Shown: positions 43,918-56,099, numbered from the stretch's first letter. The stretch: DNA of 64,000 nt from Dryocosmus kuriphilus (GCA_038277395.1 CM076190.1:241781256-241845255); one strand, 5' to 3'. Program-made: numbers and translations. The notes: generated by a model not told the origin, from the letters alone.

Positions 43918-43946
43918 GTTTCGACCAAGTTGCTGGTCTTCTTCAG
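43918..43946 (-). ncRNA. Hammerhead-ribozyme-like core, left arm
   Basis: Same core on the minus strand: CTGAAGA at 43,946-43,940, stem II GACCA/TGGTC, then GAAAC. Its sequence is identical to the right-arm copy. Confidence 0.5.
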
Positions 43947-44379
43947 GAAGCAATAAAACAAATCATCTATTGAAAATTAAATTTATAAAATAATAGTAAA
44001 ATTTTTTTAAAAAAATCAGTATAAAATTCGAATGAAATAACAACAATAAATACCTGCTAAAGTACAATAGTACAGTTAAAGATCCTTTTTTTTTGGCGAT
44101 CATATTTAGTCATGATAAGTCAAATTTGGTATACATGAGTCGTAAGATAAAAGAGATTTTAAATCTAATTTAGAGTCTCAAAAAAATCCAGAGAGACTCT
44201 AATTATAATGATTACATTTTGATAATCCGGAGCAAACAGTTGATATACAGAGGACACAACAGACACTGATTTCGGAGAGTATTTACATTATAGCGATTGA
44301 AGATTCGAGTAAAGCTTAATTTATATGTATCCACAGATGAGATAGCGGGAAACTTAAATTTGAAAGTCTATTTTTATTT

Positions 44380-45400
44380 TCAATTTAAGATGCAATTGTA
44401 AAACTTGTTGGTGTTTAATATTTCATTTTTTAAATTTATAGAAGTTTTTTTGAATTTATTAATAAAAATTAATTCGATAATTCGTCTTTTATATGTATTC
44501 TTTTCTCTAGCAAGAATTTTAATATCTTTAAAATTAAAATTGAATAAATGATCGAACTTCCAACAATGTTGTGATAAGCCAGTATTAGTATTTCCAACCT
44601 GAGAGTCATGTTTGTGCTCTGAAATCCTGGTTTTTAAACGACGACCAGTCTCACCTATATAAACTTTGTTACAGTTTTTGCAATTTATCAAATAAACGAC
44701 ACCAGACTGATCCTCAATGTTATCAAAATCTTTTTTACTTGAAATAAAATTATTGATGCTATTACTGTTTTTAAAATAAACATTGATATTGGATTTTTTT
44801 TTTAGAGATGTTCTCAATCTTTCGGAAAGACCATGGATATACGGCAAGGTAACTTTAATATCGTTTTTATTATAAGAATTTAACCATTTATTCTTTTTTA
44901 AATTAATACTTGAGCTATTGTAAATTTCGTGTATACGTTCCTTGATGACACTATTAATCAGGGCAAGAGGATAATTGTTATTTTGTAAAATTTGTTTAAT
45001 ATATTTTAAGTTATCTTTTCGAAATTTATTATCGCTAAGTTTAAGACAACGATCAACCAAACCTTTTATTAAGCCAATTTTATGGCAAGAATTGTGATGA
45101 GAGTCAAAGTTTAAATAACGACCTGAATTGGTTGGTTTTTTGGTACCAATTTGTAGTTAAGCTATCATCATAAGTTTTAATGATAGATAAATCTAAGAAA
45201 TTTAATGAATTGTTATTTTCTACTTCAAGAGTGAATTGAATTGAATCGTCAATGCTATTAAATACAAATATTAAATCATCGATTTTATTAGTTGGAACAA
45301 TAGTAAGTATATCATCAACATATCTTTTATACAATATGGGTTGAAAATCTGATTTATCCAAAGCTCTTTTTTCAATGTCTTCAAAAACGAGATTAGACAT
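44380..45400 (-). pseudogene. Penelope-like RT and GIY-YIG endonuclease
   Basis: The frame 45,400-45,104 has YKRYVDD, the RT catalytic motif, and NNSLNFLDLSI. After a frameshift near 45,120 the frame 45,060-44,380 continues with the RT-thumb/linker block (LPYIHGLSERLRTSLKKK) and the nuclease GVVYLINCKNCNKVYIGETG with RRLKTRISEHK. This RT plus GIY-YIG fusion is diagnostic of Penelope-like elements. The N-terminal two-thirds of RT is missing. Confidence 0.85.
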
Positions 45401-45433
45401 AATCGGTGATAAGGGATAAGGTGATAAGGCTTC

Positions 45434-45462
45434 CTGAAGAAGACCAGCAACTTGGTCGAAAC
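45434..45462 (+). ncRNA. Hammerhead-ribozyme-like core, right arm
   Basis: CTGAAGA (45,434) fits the CUGANGA core; GACCA-loop-TGGTC (45,442-45,457) forms stem II; GAAAC follows at once. Hammerhead motifs are known in Penelope-like terminal repeats. The rest of the fold (stems I and III and the cleavage site) was not worked out. Confidence 0.5.
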
Positions 45463-47842
45463 GTTGAAAATAAAATTTTATAATTATACTATCAATTTTG
45501 GAATTTTATTGATTTTTATTAAATTGGCTGTCAAGACTGAAGAAACTTCGATTATCTATACATATACACAGCCGAAAAAAAGACGAGATTTACACCTCAT
45601 CAATACATACATTACAGTTACCTCTATTGGAGCCTCGGATGATGGAGCATATTTTCGTGGAACTGTTTTCTAATCACCCAGAGGAAACCGACATAGGAAA
45701 AGCAATAACTGTCGTAGTACTCCTGTTCAAAAAGGAGGAGTTATGGATGGCAGCATCTAAAATTAGAAGCGGTAAGGCGCCTGGACCTGATGATATACTT
45801 GCAGAAATGATTAGGCTAGGTGCAAAGGAGCACCCGACCTTCCTGCTCAACCTGTTGAATATGTGCCTTCGAACTGGATGTTATTGTCTAAGGTGGAAAA
45901 AGCAGAGGCTTGTTCTGTTAGACAAGGCGAAAGGACTATCGATTACACCATCATCATTTAGACCCGATTGCATGCTGGACGTTATTGGGAAACTCTTTCA
46001 GCAATTAATACGAGCCCGACTAAGAACTGCAATAGAGGCTGCGGGCGGCCTGGCAAACAACCAGCACGGATTTCGAGAGGGCAGGTCTACGGTGGGGGCG
46101 ATCCGCGATCCACTCCATCAGACTAAAAAAGCATGGAGTGGAAATACATACGCCAGGAAAGCTTGAATCATAGTTACTTATGATATCTGGAATGCCTTCA
46201 ACGCAGTAAGATGTGTTGATATTATGGAGGCATTATAAATACGATTCAAAGTACCTAATTACCTACAGCGTATAATCAGTGACTACCTCAGGGACAGAAC
46301 TCTGGCATATGATACCTCAGAAGGGACACGTTGCACCAGGGTAGCAGCAGGAGTAGCACAGGGACCAGCGTTGGGCCCTGATCTCTCGAATGTGGTGTAA
46401 GATGAGGTCCTAACTCTCAAATTCCCCGAAAGAGTAAAATTGGTTGGATTTGCTGGTGATCTCGCTACGATGATTTTAGCTAGAACAGAGGAACAAGCCA
46501 AGATCCTGGTGGCTATTGTCTCGAATCTGGTTGAAAATTGGTTTCAAAAACCCGGACTACAATTGTCCAACAAGGAAGCGGAAGTGGTTGTCCTTACGAG
46601 ACGGAGAAATTTCATTAAACCATTCACGGTGAACATCGATGGACATGGTATTGAAGCGGTGAAAGAAATGAAATATCTAGGCATGTGGTTAGACGAGAAA
46701 CTAACATACAAGATCCAGATTACAAAGGCGACTGAAAAAGAGGAGAAAATGGTAGCCATGTTAGCCAGGCTGATGCCGAACATAGCGGCACCAAGGAAAT
46801 GTAAAAGGAGAATTTTGATGAGCGTCGCGAACTCCATCATGCTCTACGGAGCCGAAGTGTGGGCAGATGCGCTCAGGGTGAACAGCTATAGGCAAAAGCT
46901 ACTGACTGTCCAAAGAAAGGTGCACTAAGTGTTCCGAGTGCTTATAGATCGGTATCCGGTCCAGCTGTCATGGTAATAGCGAGAGGCATTCCTGTTGATC
47001 CACTAACAGCTGAGAGGAAAAAGATCTATGAAGCTAAAGAGAAGGGAGCAGACATATATACCATAAGACCAGCGAGAGAGAAGACATTTCAAGCATGGCA
47101 AGAACAATGGAAGTCTGAGGAAAGGGGCAGATGGACTGCCAGGATAACTGTGAAAGTCCGACTGTGGGTCAACAGCAGATACGGGGACGTGAACTTCCAC
47201 GTTACCCAACTACTCTCTGCTCATGGTCTCTTTAATGACTATTTGTAGCGCAGTAAGAAGAAACAGAGTCCTAACTGTGACTGTTGCCCGAAAGAAATAG
47301 ACAAGGCGGAACGCACATTCTTTCAGTGCGATAGAAGGTCCACAGAACGGGTTGAGCTCGAAAAAGAGCCAAAGATTCAACTGACACCAGATAACATCGA
47401 AATTCTGATGACCGAGTCCCAGACTAAGTGGGATGCCATAGGTAGATGGGTAGAGGGAATCCTGCAACAAAAGTGAAAGGAAGACCAGATTAGGGACATT
47501 GTGATACAACAAGGTAGTAACTAACACCTCCTAGATGACGAAGACAGGCGAGCCCGGTGCACTACCATAGTGCTACCGAGGACGACGAGTACACATTTTG
47601 GAGGAAGGTAGCGAAAGCTGCTGCACTAGCACAACAGGAGGCATTGGCAGGTGCGCGCTGGGTTGCGGCGTAGGATGCCTATAACTCATGTCCTTGAAGT
47701 AATGCGAAAGCGGTACCGAGGCATGTTTTCGTAGGAAAGAGGAGGTGGTTTTGGTGGGTAAGGACCGCATTTTTTTAGGTCGAGTCCCAAACTTAGTCCC
47801 TTAAAAGTATTTCCACCTGCTCTACCAAAGACAAAAAAAAAA

Positions 47843-48203
47843 GTAGCTGTGTCGGGAGTAAGTATAAGGCTCAGAGTGTAAGACATGCAGCGACTTCTGC
47901 CGCGTTAAAAAAAGGCGTCGATATAAATATTTTAAAAAGCACAGCAAGATAATCGGTAAAATCTTTGATATTTGCAAGAATCTATAACGGGCCGATCGTT
48001 GAAAGTAAAAGTAATTTTGCAGAGGCTGTGCTATTATAAAGTTAATCGAAAGGATTAGAACTTGTTGCATTATTTTAAGTTTGAGTTTATATAGTAGAGT
48101 AGGAGTTAAAGTTTGTAAAGACTTCTACCAAATAAATAGAAGAAAATTTATGTAGCTCTAAATATCTACATAGTTAAATCTCTCGGAGGAAACTCGCAAT
48201 GTA
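47843..48203. other. Spacer after R1-like LINE, no gene seen
   Basis: AT-rich, with an A-run at the LINE end. No conserved coding blocks were found. Confidence 0.5.
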
Positions 48204-48479
48204 ATTAACTGATCAAACGAACTTACCTGTTGTGAAGTTCGATCAGAGTTATATGTATAGTTCCGTTCGAGAGATTTTCCCACCCTTTAGAGCATTCACT
48301 GCAATCCAAAAACATACGTTCCCACCCTAGACATTTAAGAAAAAATTAACTTTAACCTATATGATGGCTTGGGCCATGAGGAGGGCATGGATGGCGAGCA
48401 GAACCATCTTTTTTATCTGAAGATCGTGGTAATAATTCTGATCGAACTTCTCAACAGATAAGTTCGTTTGATCAGTGAA
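48204..48479. mobile_element. MITE-like inverted repeat, about 276 bp
   Basis: About 48-bp inverted ends (48,204-48,252 and 48,431-48,479) share CTGATCAAACGAACTTA and GAAGTTCGATCAGA. Each end also folds on itself, since TGATC-CGAACTT is nearly complementary to AAGTTCGATCA within the same arm. No ORF inside and no clear target duplication. Confidence 0.6.
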
Positions 48480-48489
48480 TTTTTTTTAC

Positions 48490-48971
48490 GACATTTCCAA
48501 AAAATTTACAAAAAACAGCGATTTGGGTTTGACAAAGGGTAATTGTAGTTTCCCACATTCTTTTTCGGAAAATTACAGGGCTCTAAAAGGAATAACGCAT
48601 ATTTGCGGCTTCAAAAAGCCACTTGCAGGTTTTAAGTCATTTTACGGAATCCAAAAGATATTTGAAGGCATTTAAATATATTTTAAACAGTTTTGAAATA
48701 TTTTAGTTGATTCCTTTTTAAAGCGAGTAAAAGAGAATAAACAGAGTCTGCTTTATTTAGTTTACTGATAACTTACAGATTTTTTCATTGTGTACTAATC
48801 AAGGTCCGCTCTAAAAATTGTGCAAAACAATGTCATAAATTCGAAATATTCCTCACATTTTTGTGAAGGTGAGAAACAGGAAAATAAAATACAAACAATT
48901 TGGATGAACGAATATGATAACGACTATTAACTATGTTCAAACACTTTTCAGAATATCATTAGTTATAAAAA
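48490..48971 (+). promoter_or_regulatory. Array remnant and 5' region of family-B copy 2
   Basis: 48,490-48,660 holds two units of the TTGCGATTTGCAAA-type array; 48,660-48,971 matches the 5' region of copy 1 block by block up to the TTATAAAAAATGAG junction with the start codon. Confidence 0.6.
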
Positions 48972-49029
48972 ATGAGATCAGTGAATGGTATTCTGTTTTT
49001 CGCTTTAGCGATTTTCACTAATTTTGTTG

Positions 49030-52000
49030 GTAAATATAATAATACCCATAATTCACATAAATATTATTTTAAATGCAGTAGATTCTTTTCTTATCCAAAA
49101 TTTTTTAAGTAAAAATATCTCTTTTTTCCATTTCCTTATGGTTACATAAGTAGCATAATAAGTTACATAACTTATTTTCGTTTACATGTGTGAATCGCCA
49201 TTTTCAGTAAGTTTTGTTTTTGCGAATTTTCACTTAACTGATTTATCATTTGCATAATCTTTATTTTCTCGAATATTCATTTTAAATTTCAAAGATTTCA
49301 ATGAATTTAAAGATATTCGAAGCATTTCATGGAGCTTTTAGCCAATTCTAAGGAATTCAATGCATTTGAGGAATTCCACGAAATTATAAAATTTCAGGTA
49401 GTTTTAAAATTCCAACTCATTCAAGTGCCTTCAAAAAATTTCAAGGAATTCAAAGAATTTCAAAGAATTTTCAAGCTCCAAGTTATTACAAGAATTTTTA
49501 AGAATTCCAGGAATTTCAAGGAGTTTAGGGAATTCAAAGATATTACTAATTTCCAAGATACTCGAGGAATTTCCAGAAATTGAATTATATTTTAAGGAAT
49601 TTGAAGGTTTTCAAGTATTTCCAAGAAGTTTCAGCAATTTGAAACATTTCGAGGAATTACAAAAGTATGACGAATTTCAAGGAATTTGAGGCATTCTACG
49701 AAATTATGAAATTTCAAGTAATTTTGAAGTTCCAAGTTATTCTACTAATTTCAAAGAATTCGAGAAGTTACAAAGAATTTTTGGTATTTCAAGGAATTTG
49801 AGAAATTCCACGAAATTCTAAAATTGCAAGTAATTCAAAATTACAAATTATTGGAGGAATGTCAAGGAATTTCTAAGAAGTCGAGGAATTTATTCAATTC
49901 CACGAAATTGCAAAATTTCAAGGAATATTTTGAAATTCCAAGAAATTGGAGAAATTTCGAGGAATTTCAAGCAATTCTGAAGAACTTAAAAGAATTTCTG
50001 GATTAATTTAATTCCTTATAAATATCTATAATTCTATGCAATTCCTGAAATTCCAAAAATTCCTTTAAAGTCCACCAATTTTTTGGAATCTTTCGAATTC
50101 AGGGAAATCAAAGGTATGAAATTAATTCAATGAAATTCAAGAAATTCAAGGAGATGGAAACAATTCAATGAATTGAAAAAAATTCCATGAATTGAGAAAG
50201 AGTTCAGGGAATTCGATTAATTGAAACAAATTCCAACTTTCTATATTCTTCGAATTCGCTTAGTTTTCTTGAATTTGCTTAATCCTTTGTAACTCTTCGC
50301 ATGCACTCAATTTCTCGAAACAAATCGCATGCTTCGTGTTATTAGGAATCCCTTGTAACCCCTCAAATCTATTGAAATTCCTTAAATTCTATGAACTTAG
50401 GGAATTCTTTTAAATCCCTTGTATTTATTCTTGTAACTCTTTCAATCTCATGGATTTCACCGGCCTAAATGTATCTCTTAAAATTCTTCAGGTTCACTAG
50501 TTTCATTGAATTCGTCGAATTCACTGAAGTTCCCTGAATTCTTCGAATTCACTGAATTTCTTTGAATTCACCGGATTCATAGAATTTCTCTGAATTCACA
50601 GAATTTCTCTGGATTCAAAGAATTTCTCTGAATTCTCCGAGTTCATTAAATTTCCTCTGAATTCGCCAAATTCACTGAATTTCTCTGAATTACCCGAATT
50701 CATTGAATTCCTCTGAATTGCCCGAATCGATTGAATTTCTATGAATTCCTGGAATCAATTTCATTTCTGTGGGTTCCCGGTGTTCTCTTGAATTCATTGA
50801 ATTTCTCTTAATTATCTGAATTCCTCTAATTCAATGAACTTCTTTGAATTTTCTAAATTCCTCGAATTTACTGAATCTCTCTGAAATATCTGAATTGCCT
50901 GAACACACAAATTATTTTCACTTACGTATGCGGATCGCCATTTTGACTAAGTCTTGGTTCTGCGAATTTTCATTTGACCCATTTTTTCATTTGCATAATC
51001 TTTATTTTTTCGAATTACCATTTTAAATTTCAAACATTTCGATGAATTTAAGTATATTGGAACTATTTCATGGAATTTTTAGCAAATTCTAAGGAATTCA
51101 GTTCATTTGAGGAATTCTACGAAATTATAAAGTTCCAAGTAATTTTTAAGTTTCCAGTTATTCAAGCGATTTAAACGAATTTCAAATAATTCGAAGAATT
51201 TCAACGAATTTGTGGAATTCCATGGGACTATAAAATATCAAAGAATTGTCAAATTCCAAATTATTCCAGTAATATCATTGTATTTCAAAGATTTCGAGAA
51301 ATTACAAAGAATTCCTGAAATTTCAAGGAATTTAACAAATTCCACAAAATTATGAAATTTTAAGGAATTTCTAGTTTCCACGTTGTTGCAGTAATTTTTA
51401 GAAATTTCGAGGATTTTGTGGAATTCCATGAAATTATAGAATTTCAAAGAATTTTCAAGTTTCATGTTATTTCAAGAATTTCGAAGAATTCGAGTAATTT
51501 TATGGAATTTAAGGAACTAAAATGAATTTTATGAATTTGACGAAATTATAAGAATGCAGATATTTTCCAAATTCGAAATTATTGCAGAAATTTCAAGGAA
51601 TTTCAAAGAATTCGAATAATTTCGAGGACCTAAGGAATTCTACTTTATTTCTGAAATTTCAAGGAATCTCAACGAATTCTAGGAAATTCAGTGAATTTCG
51701 AGAATTTGAATGTATTCCTGAAATTACAAAGTTCCAAGGAATGTTCACCTTTCAAGTTATTACAATAATTTCTAATATTTCGAGGAATATCAAGGAATTC
51801 TTACAATTTCATGGAATCCCTCACCTATGTTGAAACACTTAAAATTCTTCGGATTCATTAAATTCCCTGAATTCGTCGAAATCATTGAATTTCTCTGAAT
51901 TCTCTGAGTTCCTTGAGTTCAATTGTTTCTTGTTAATTCTCTGGATTTCTCAGATTAATTTTGTACCTCTGTATTCCATGAATTACTCAAATTAATAGAA

Positions 52001-53908
52001 TTTGTTTCAATTCTCTGTATTTCTAGAATTCCACGAATTCCTTTTCCTGAAATTCTTTAGAAATCCTCAAACTTCTTTTTGTATTTCCTTCCATTTCATG
52101 GAAACTCTCGGCTAAGTTGGAATTCTTAAAGATCCTCGGATTTATTAAGTTAACTGAATTCGTGAAATTCATTCAATTTTGCTGAATTAATTGAATTTCC
52201 CTTAATTGTGTAAACTTGTGAAATTAGTTGAATTCCTCCGAATTGTCCGAAATCATTGAATTCCTCTAAATGCGACGCATTTGTTTATGAATCTGAATTC
52301 GCCGAATCCATTTAATTCCTCTGAATTCGAAAAATTCAATTCAATCCTCTGAATTCGCCGAATTCATTGAAATTTCTCGAATTCCTTGAATTTCTCTGCA
52401 TTATCTGAATTCCCTGATTAGGATGGATTTTTTAAATTCTTTGAATTTCTCTAATTACCTGTGTTCCTCTGTATTCTCGGAATTACTCAAATTAATTGAA
52501 TTTCTTTTCTTTCTCTGCATTTCATGAAATCCTCGAATTCCTGTTCTTGAAATTCTTTACAACTCCTCAAGTTTCTTCTTGTAATTCCTTCAATTTCATG
52601 GAAATTCTCGTGTAAGTTGAAACTCCTAAGATTCTTGGAATTCATCGGGTTTCCCTGAATCTTGAACTCATTGAAATCAAAATTGAGTTTTTCAGAATTA
52701 CTCAAATTAATTGAATTTCTTTTCTTTCTCTGCATTTCATGAAATCCTCGAATTCCTGTTCTTGAAATTCTTTACAACTCCTCAAGTTTCTTCTTGTAAT
52801 TCCTTCAATTTCATGGAAATTCTCGTGTAAGTTGAAACTCCTAAGATTCTTGGAATTCATCGGGTTTCCCTGAATGCTATGAACTCATCGAAATCATTGA
52901 GTTTGCCCAAAAGCCCCGAATTCAGTGAATTTTTCTCCGTATTATTTGAATTCCCTGAGCTCAGTGGATCCTTTTTAATACTCTGAACTTCTCCACTTAA
53001 CTGAACTACATTCGATTCTATAAATTCCTCCAAGTTAATTGAATTTATTTCAATGCTGTGTATTTATTGAATTCCTTGAATTCCTTTCCTTGAAATTCTT
53101 TACAATTCCTGAAATTACTTCTAGTAATTTCTTCAATTTCAGGGAATTTCTCGACTAAGTTAGAACTCTTAAGATTCTTTGGTTTCATCAAATTCCTTGA
53201 ATTCATCGAATTCAATGAATTTCTCTAAATTCGCCGAGTTCATTGAAATTTCTCGAATTCATTGAATTTCTCTGAATTCGATGGATTCTTCTTTATTGTC
53301 TGAATTTCTCCGATTAACTGTGTTCCTCTGTATTCCCGGAATTATTCAAATTAATTGAATTTCTTTCATTTCTCTGAATTTCGTGAATTTCTCGAATTCC
53401 TTTTCTTTAAATTCTTTACAACTCCTCAAGTTTCTTCTTGTAATTCCTTGCATTTCATGGAGATTCTCGGCTGAGTTGCACCTCTTCAAATTCTTCGCAT
53501 TCTTTAAGTGCCCTGAATCGTCAAATTCATTCAATTTCTCTGAATTCATTGAATTTCTCTGAATTCGTCGAATTCATTGAATTTCTCAAATTCATTGAAT
53601 CTCTCGAATTCATTGGATTTCTCTGAATTGTCTGAATCCCCTTAATTTAATGGTTTCTTTACAATTCTCTGAATTTGTCCAATCAATTGAGTTCCTCTGT
53701 AATCCCGGAATTACTCAATTAATTGAATTTCTTTCAATTCTCTGAATTTCTTCAATTCCTTGAATTCCTTGAATTCACAGAAATTCCCAAAGTCCTTGGA
53801 ATTTCTAAAAATCCTTTGGAATTAGGATTACAGTTCTCTGGAAAATTTGGTATCTTTAGAGTCTTTTAGAATCCCTCAAAATCTCAGTTAAGTATTTTCT
53901 TTTTGCAG
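49030..53908 (+). repeat. Family-B copy-2 intron, doubled self-complementary repeat
   Basis: The repeat classes follow the order forward (49,280-50,000), reverse-complement (50,020-50,900), forward (51,020-51,830), reverse-complement (51,840-53,850). At about 50,905-51,050 the non-repetitive intron-start segment (GATCGCCATTTT, GCATAATCTTTATTTTT) appears a second time, so the intron was internally duplicated compared with the 2.4-kb intron of copy 1. Donor and acceptor are conserved. Confidence 0.75.
52481..52875. repeat. Identical 180-bp tandem duplication inside the intron
   Basis: 52,481-52,660 and 52,696-52,875 are identical by eye, offset 215 bp, within otherwise degenerate repeats, so this is a recent slip or unequal exchange, or an assembly artefact. 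Confidence 0.9.
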
Positions 53909-54599
53909 AATTATCCATGCGGCCACCGATCAACTCACCGCCGAGGGAGCCACCGTGCCCCACCTTCCATCTTGATATTACCTTATACGAAAAAAACGGA
54001 AGAAGTTTACGAACTTTTGCCAAGAGATTCTTTCGTGGTAGCAGTAGAGGGGGAAGGAAATGACAGATACATCATTGGTAGAGTTTTTAATGAGAATTTG
54101 TGTCCATTGGTGATTATGAGAGGAATTCACTTTTACAGAGTTAAGATACACACTCAGAACGACAACCATGTACTAATTCCGGCTGAAGATCTTCTGAATC
54201 GCCGGTTCTTTCGCTCATATTTAGAGCAAGGAAACATTCATTTTGCCAAGAGTGCCAGGATAAGAATGGCTCTCCATATCATGACAAATGGGTGTCATAA
54301 GCCTGATAAAGTTGTCCCTTATCCACATTAAGAGACAAAAATTATGTTAGGTCTAGCCCTGGTTAGCGCTTGGCTTGCGCTAGGTTAGACCCATATTTTG
54401 CTAGACTTAAACCAGGATTGCGCCAGGACTGATCCATGTTTGTGCCAGCTTTGCACCATAATTGCGCCAAATTCTTCCAGGATCAGACCAGGATTGACCC
54501 TGTATTGCGCCAACATCAACCTATAATTTTTTCCGCTCTTATTCATTTCTCAACATTGTATTCAAAACTTTAGTACCGAACCAATACCTTTCTTTCATG

Positions 54600-54604
54600 A
54601 ATAA

Positions 54605-54605
<1 letters not shown>
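54600..54605 (+). terminator. AATAAA polyadenylation signal, family-B copy 2
   Basis: Conserved CATGAATAAAG context, followed by a TA microsatellite. Confidence 0.65.

Positions 54606-54643
<38 letters not shown>
54606..54643. repeat. (TA)n microsatellite
   Basis: About 17 TA units directly after the polyadenylation signal; copy 1 has a short TATATATG run at the same place. Confidence 0.9.
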
Positions 54644-54644
<1 letters not shown>

Positions 54645-54779
54645 AATTCGTTATGGATTTTGCAATCCTATTCCAATTCGTAATTATAATTATAATTATT
54701 ATACAACGATTTTTTTATTAAAAATACTGATTTTCGTTGAAAACTTCAACGTAATCTAAAGTTGTTCAAGAGTTCCGAA

Positions 54780-56040
54780 TCTTCTTTGGTATAGAATTGA
54801 TTTTTTTTACATGCCAATTTCCGACAAAAAATAACGAAAATTTGCGGTTATGCAAAAGTTAGCTCCACTTTCTCTCACATTTTCATAAAAAATTACAAAC
54901 TATCACATATTCCAAAAAATTACAAATACTTACATAATGAAAATTTTTGATTTTCAAAAGCTATTTATAGTTTTTTACATTTTTTGTCAAAATTACGAAC
55001 TTCTACACAAAATTGTAGAAAATATCGAATTTTCTACAAAAAAGAAGAAATTTTCGTTTTGCGAAAGCTTTTTGTAGCTTTTCTTAAAAAATTACAAATT
55101 TCTATCAAAAGTAAACGAAAACTGACGATTTTGAAAAAACAATTGTAGTTTTTCATAGTTTACATTAGAAAATAATAAATTTCTGCACAAAGTAGTAGAA
55201 TATTATGAATTTCCTCGAGATATGCGGACTGGCGGTTGGCAAATGGTATTTGTAATTTTTAAAACGTTTTCTTCAAAAATTACAAGTCTCTACAGAAAAT
55301 ATAAGAAAATTACGAAGCTAGTTGATGTTTTTCATAGTATTTTCTATGAAATATCTAACTTATGAAAAAAATTAAAGTTCACAATTTGCAAAAGCTAATT
55401 CTAGTTTTCCATAGTTTTTGGCAGAAGATAAGAAGCTTCTGCGCAAAATTGTAGAAAATACAGAATTCCTACGAAAAATAATAAAAATTTGCGATTTGCA
55501 GAGGCTGCGTGTCATTTTTGAAATTTGTTCTTAAAAAATTACAAATTTCTACAGAAAATTAAAAAAGATTAGGAATTTTAAAGAAACAGCGATCTGCGAT
55601 TTGCAAGAACAAGTTGTTGTTTTACAGGATATTTTCTAGAAAATTACAAATCTAAATAAAGAATGACGAATATTTGCGTTTTGAAGAAGATAATTGTACC
55701 TTTTCATATTATTTACTAGAAAGTATTAAATTTATAATAAAGTTAACGAAAATTAACAATTCGCAAAAAGCAATTGTAGTTTTTCGTAGTTTGTTTATTA
55801 GAAAATAACAAATTTCACGCAGAATTGTAGAAGAGAATAGATTCCTACGAGAACTAACGAAAATTTGCCATTTGCAAAGGCTAACTGTAGTCTTTCATAA
55901 TATTTTCAAAAAGGTTTCATACATCAAAAAATAACGAAAATTTGAGATTTGCAAAAGCTAGTTGTATATTTCACAGTATTTCTTAGAAAATTACAAATTA
56001 AGAAAAAAAAGACGAAAGTTTGCGATTTACAAAAGCAAAT
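54780..56040 (+). repeat. Degenerate TTGCGATTTGCAAA array, longest copy
   Basis: About twelve units of the 80-100 bp repeat found upstream of family-B copy 1. It leads directly into the orphan family-B 5' region. Confidence 0.75.
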
Positions 56041-56099
56041 TCCTGTAAACTCCTCAAATTTTTTCGAATTTTTCAAATTCAGGGAAACATTTGAAACAT

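Larger units (their letters stand above)
43824..45613 (-). mobile_element. Penelope-like element, 5'-truncated, 13-bp TSD
   Basis: Flanked by ACAGTTACCTCTA at 43,811-43,823 and 45,614-45,626. About 128-bp inverted arms bound the body (43,823-43,951 and 45,430-45,557). Coding is on the minus strand: the C-terminal part of RT and then a GIY-YIG endonuclease. The 56 bp between the right arm and the TSD (45,558-45,613) are not repeated at the left and belong to the insertion. Inverted arm copies and 5' truncation are typical of Penelope insertions. Confidence 0.85.
42685..47476 (+). pseudogene. R1-like LINE ORF2 (endonuclease-RT)
   Basis: The endonuclease (42,685-43,320) has AGDFNAKSSECGMNWTNTRG, an LDITIAAP block and ESDHQF. 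It is broken by TAA at 42,919. After the Penelope insertion the RT (45,627-46,930) shows SGKAPGPD, NQHGFREGRSTVGAI, and KLVGFAGDLA where the FADD catalytic pair should be: one aspartate is replaced by glycine. A C-terminal finger region with CDCCPKEIDKAERTFFQC ends near 47,476. Both the catalytic change and several stops rule out activity. Confidence 0.85.
41490..47830 (+). mobile_element. R1-like LINE interrupted by a Penelope-like element
   Basis: A Gag-like ORF1, an APE-type endonuclease, an RT and a C-terminal cysteine motif follow in R1-clade order. Several stops and a mutated catalytic site show it is dead. A 1.8-kb Penelope-like element splits it at 43,811-45,626, and sequence on both sides of the target duplication continues the same ORF2. 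The 3' end is near an A-rich run at 47,831-47,842. No target duplication of the LINE itself was found. Confidence 0.85.
48972..54331 (+). pseudogene. Family-B secreted orphan protein, copy 2, frameshifted
   Basis: Exon 1 (48,972-49,029) encodes a signal peptide nearly identical to copy 1 and ends at the same G|GTAAAT donor. Exon 2 starts at 53,909 after TTTTCTTTTTGCAG. The first 30 or so codons align in the exon-1 frame (MRPPINSPPREPPCPTF), then a run of seven A residues (53,988-53,994) has one base more than copy 1 and shifts the frame. From there the family blocks VAVEGEGNDRYIIG, CPLVIMRG, FRSYLEQGNIHFA and KPDKVVPYP continue in the other frame to TAA at 54,329-54,331. The 3' UTR is about 150 bp longer than in copy 1. 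A single-base sequencing error in the A-run would also explain the shift. Confidence 0.75.
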
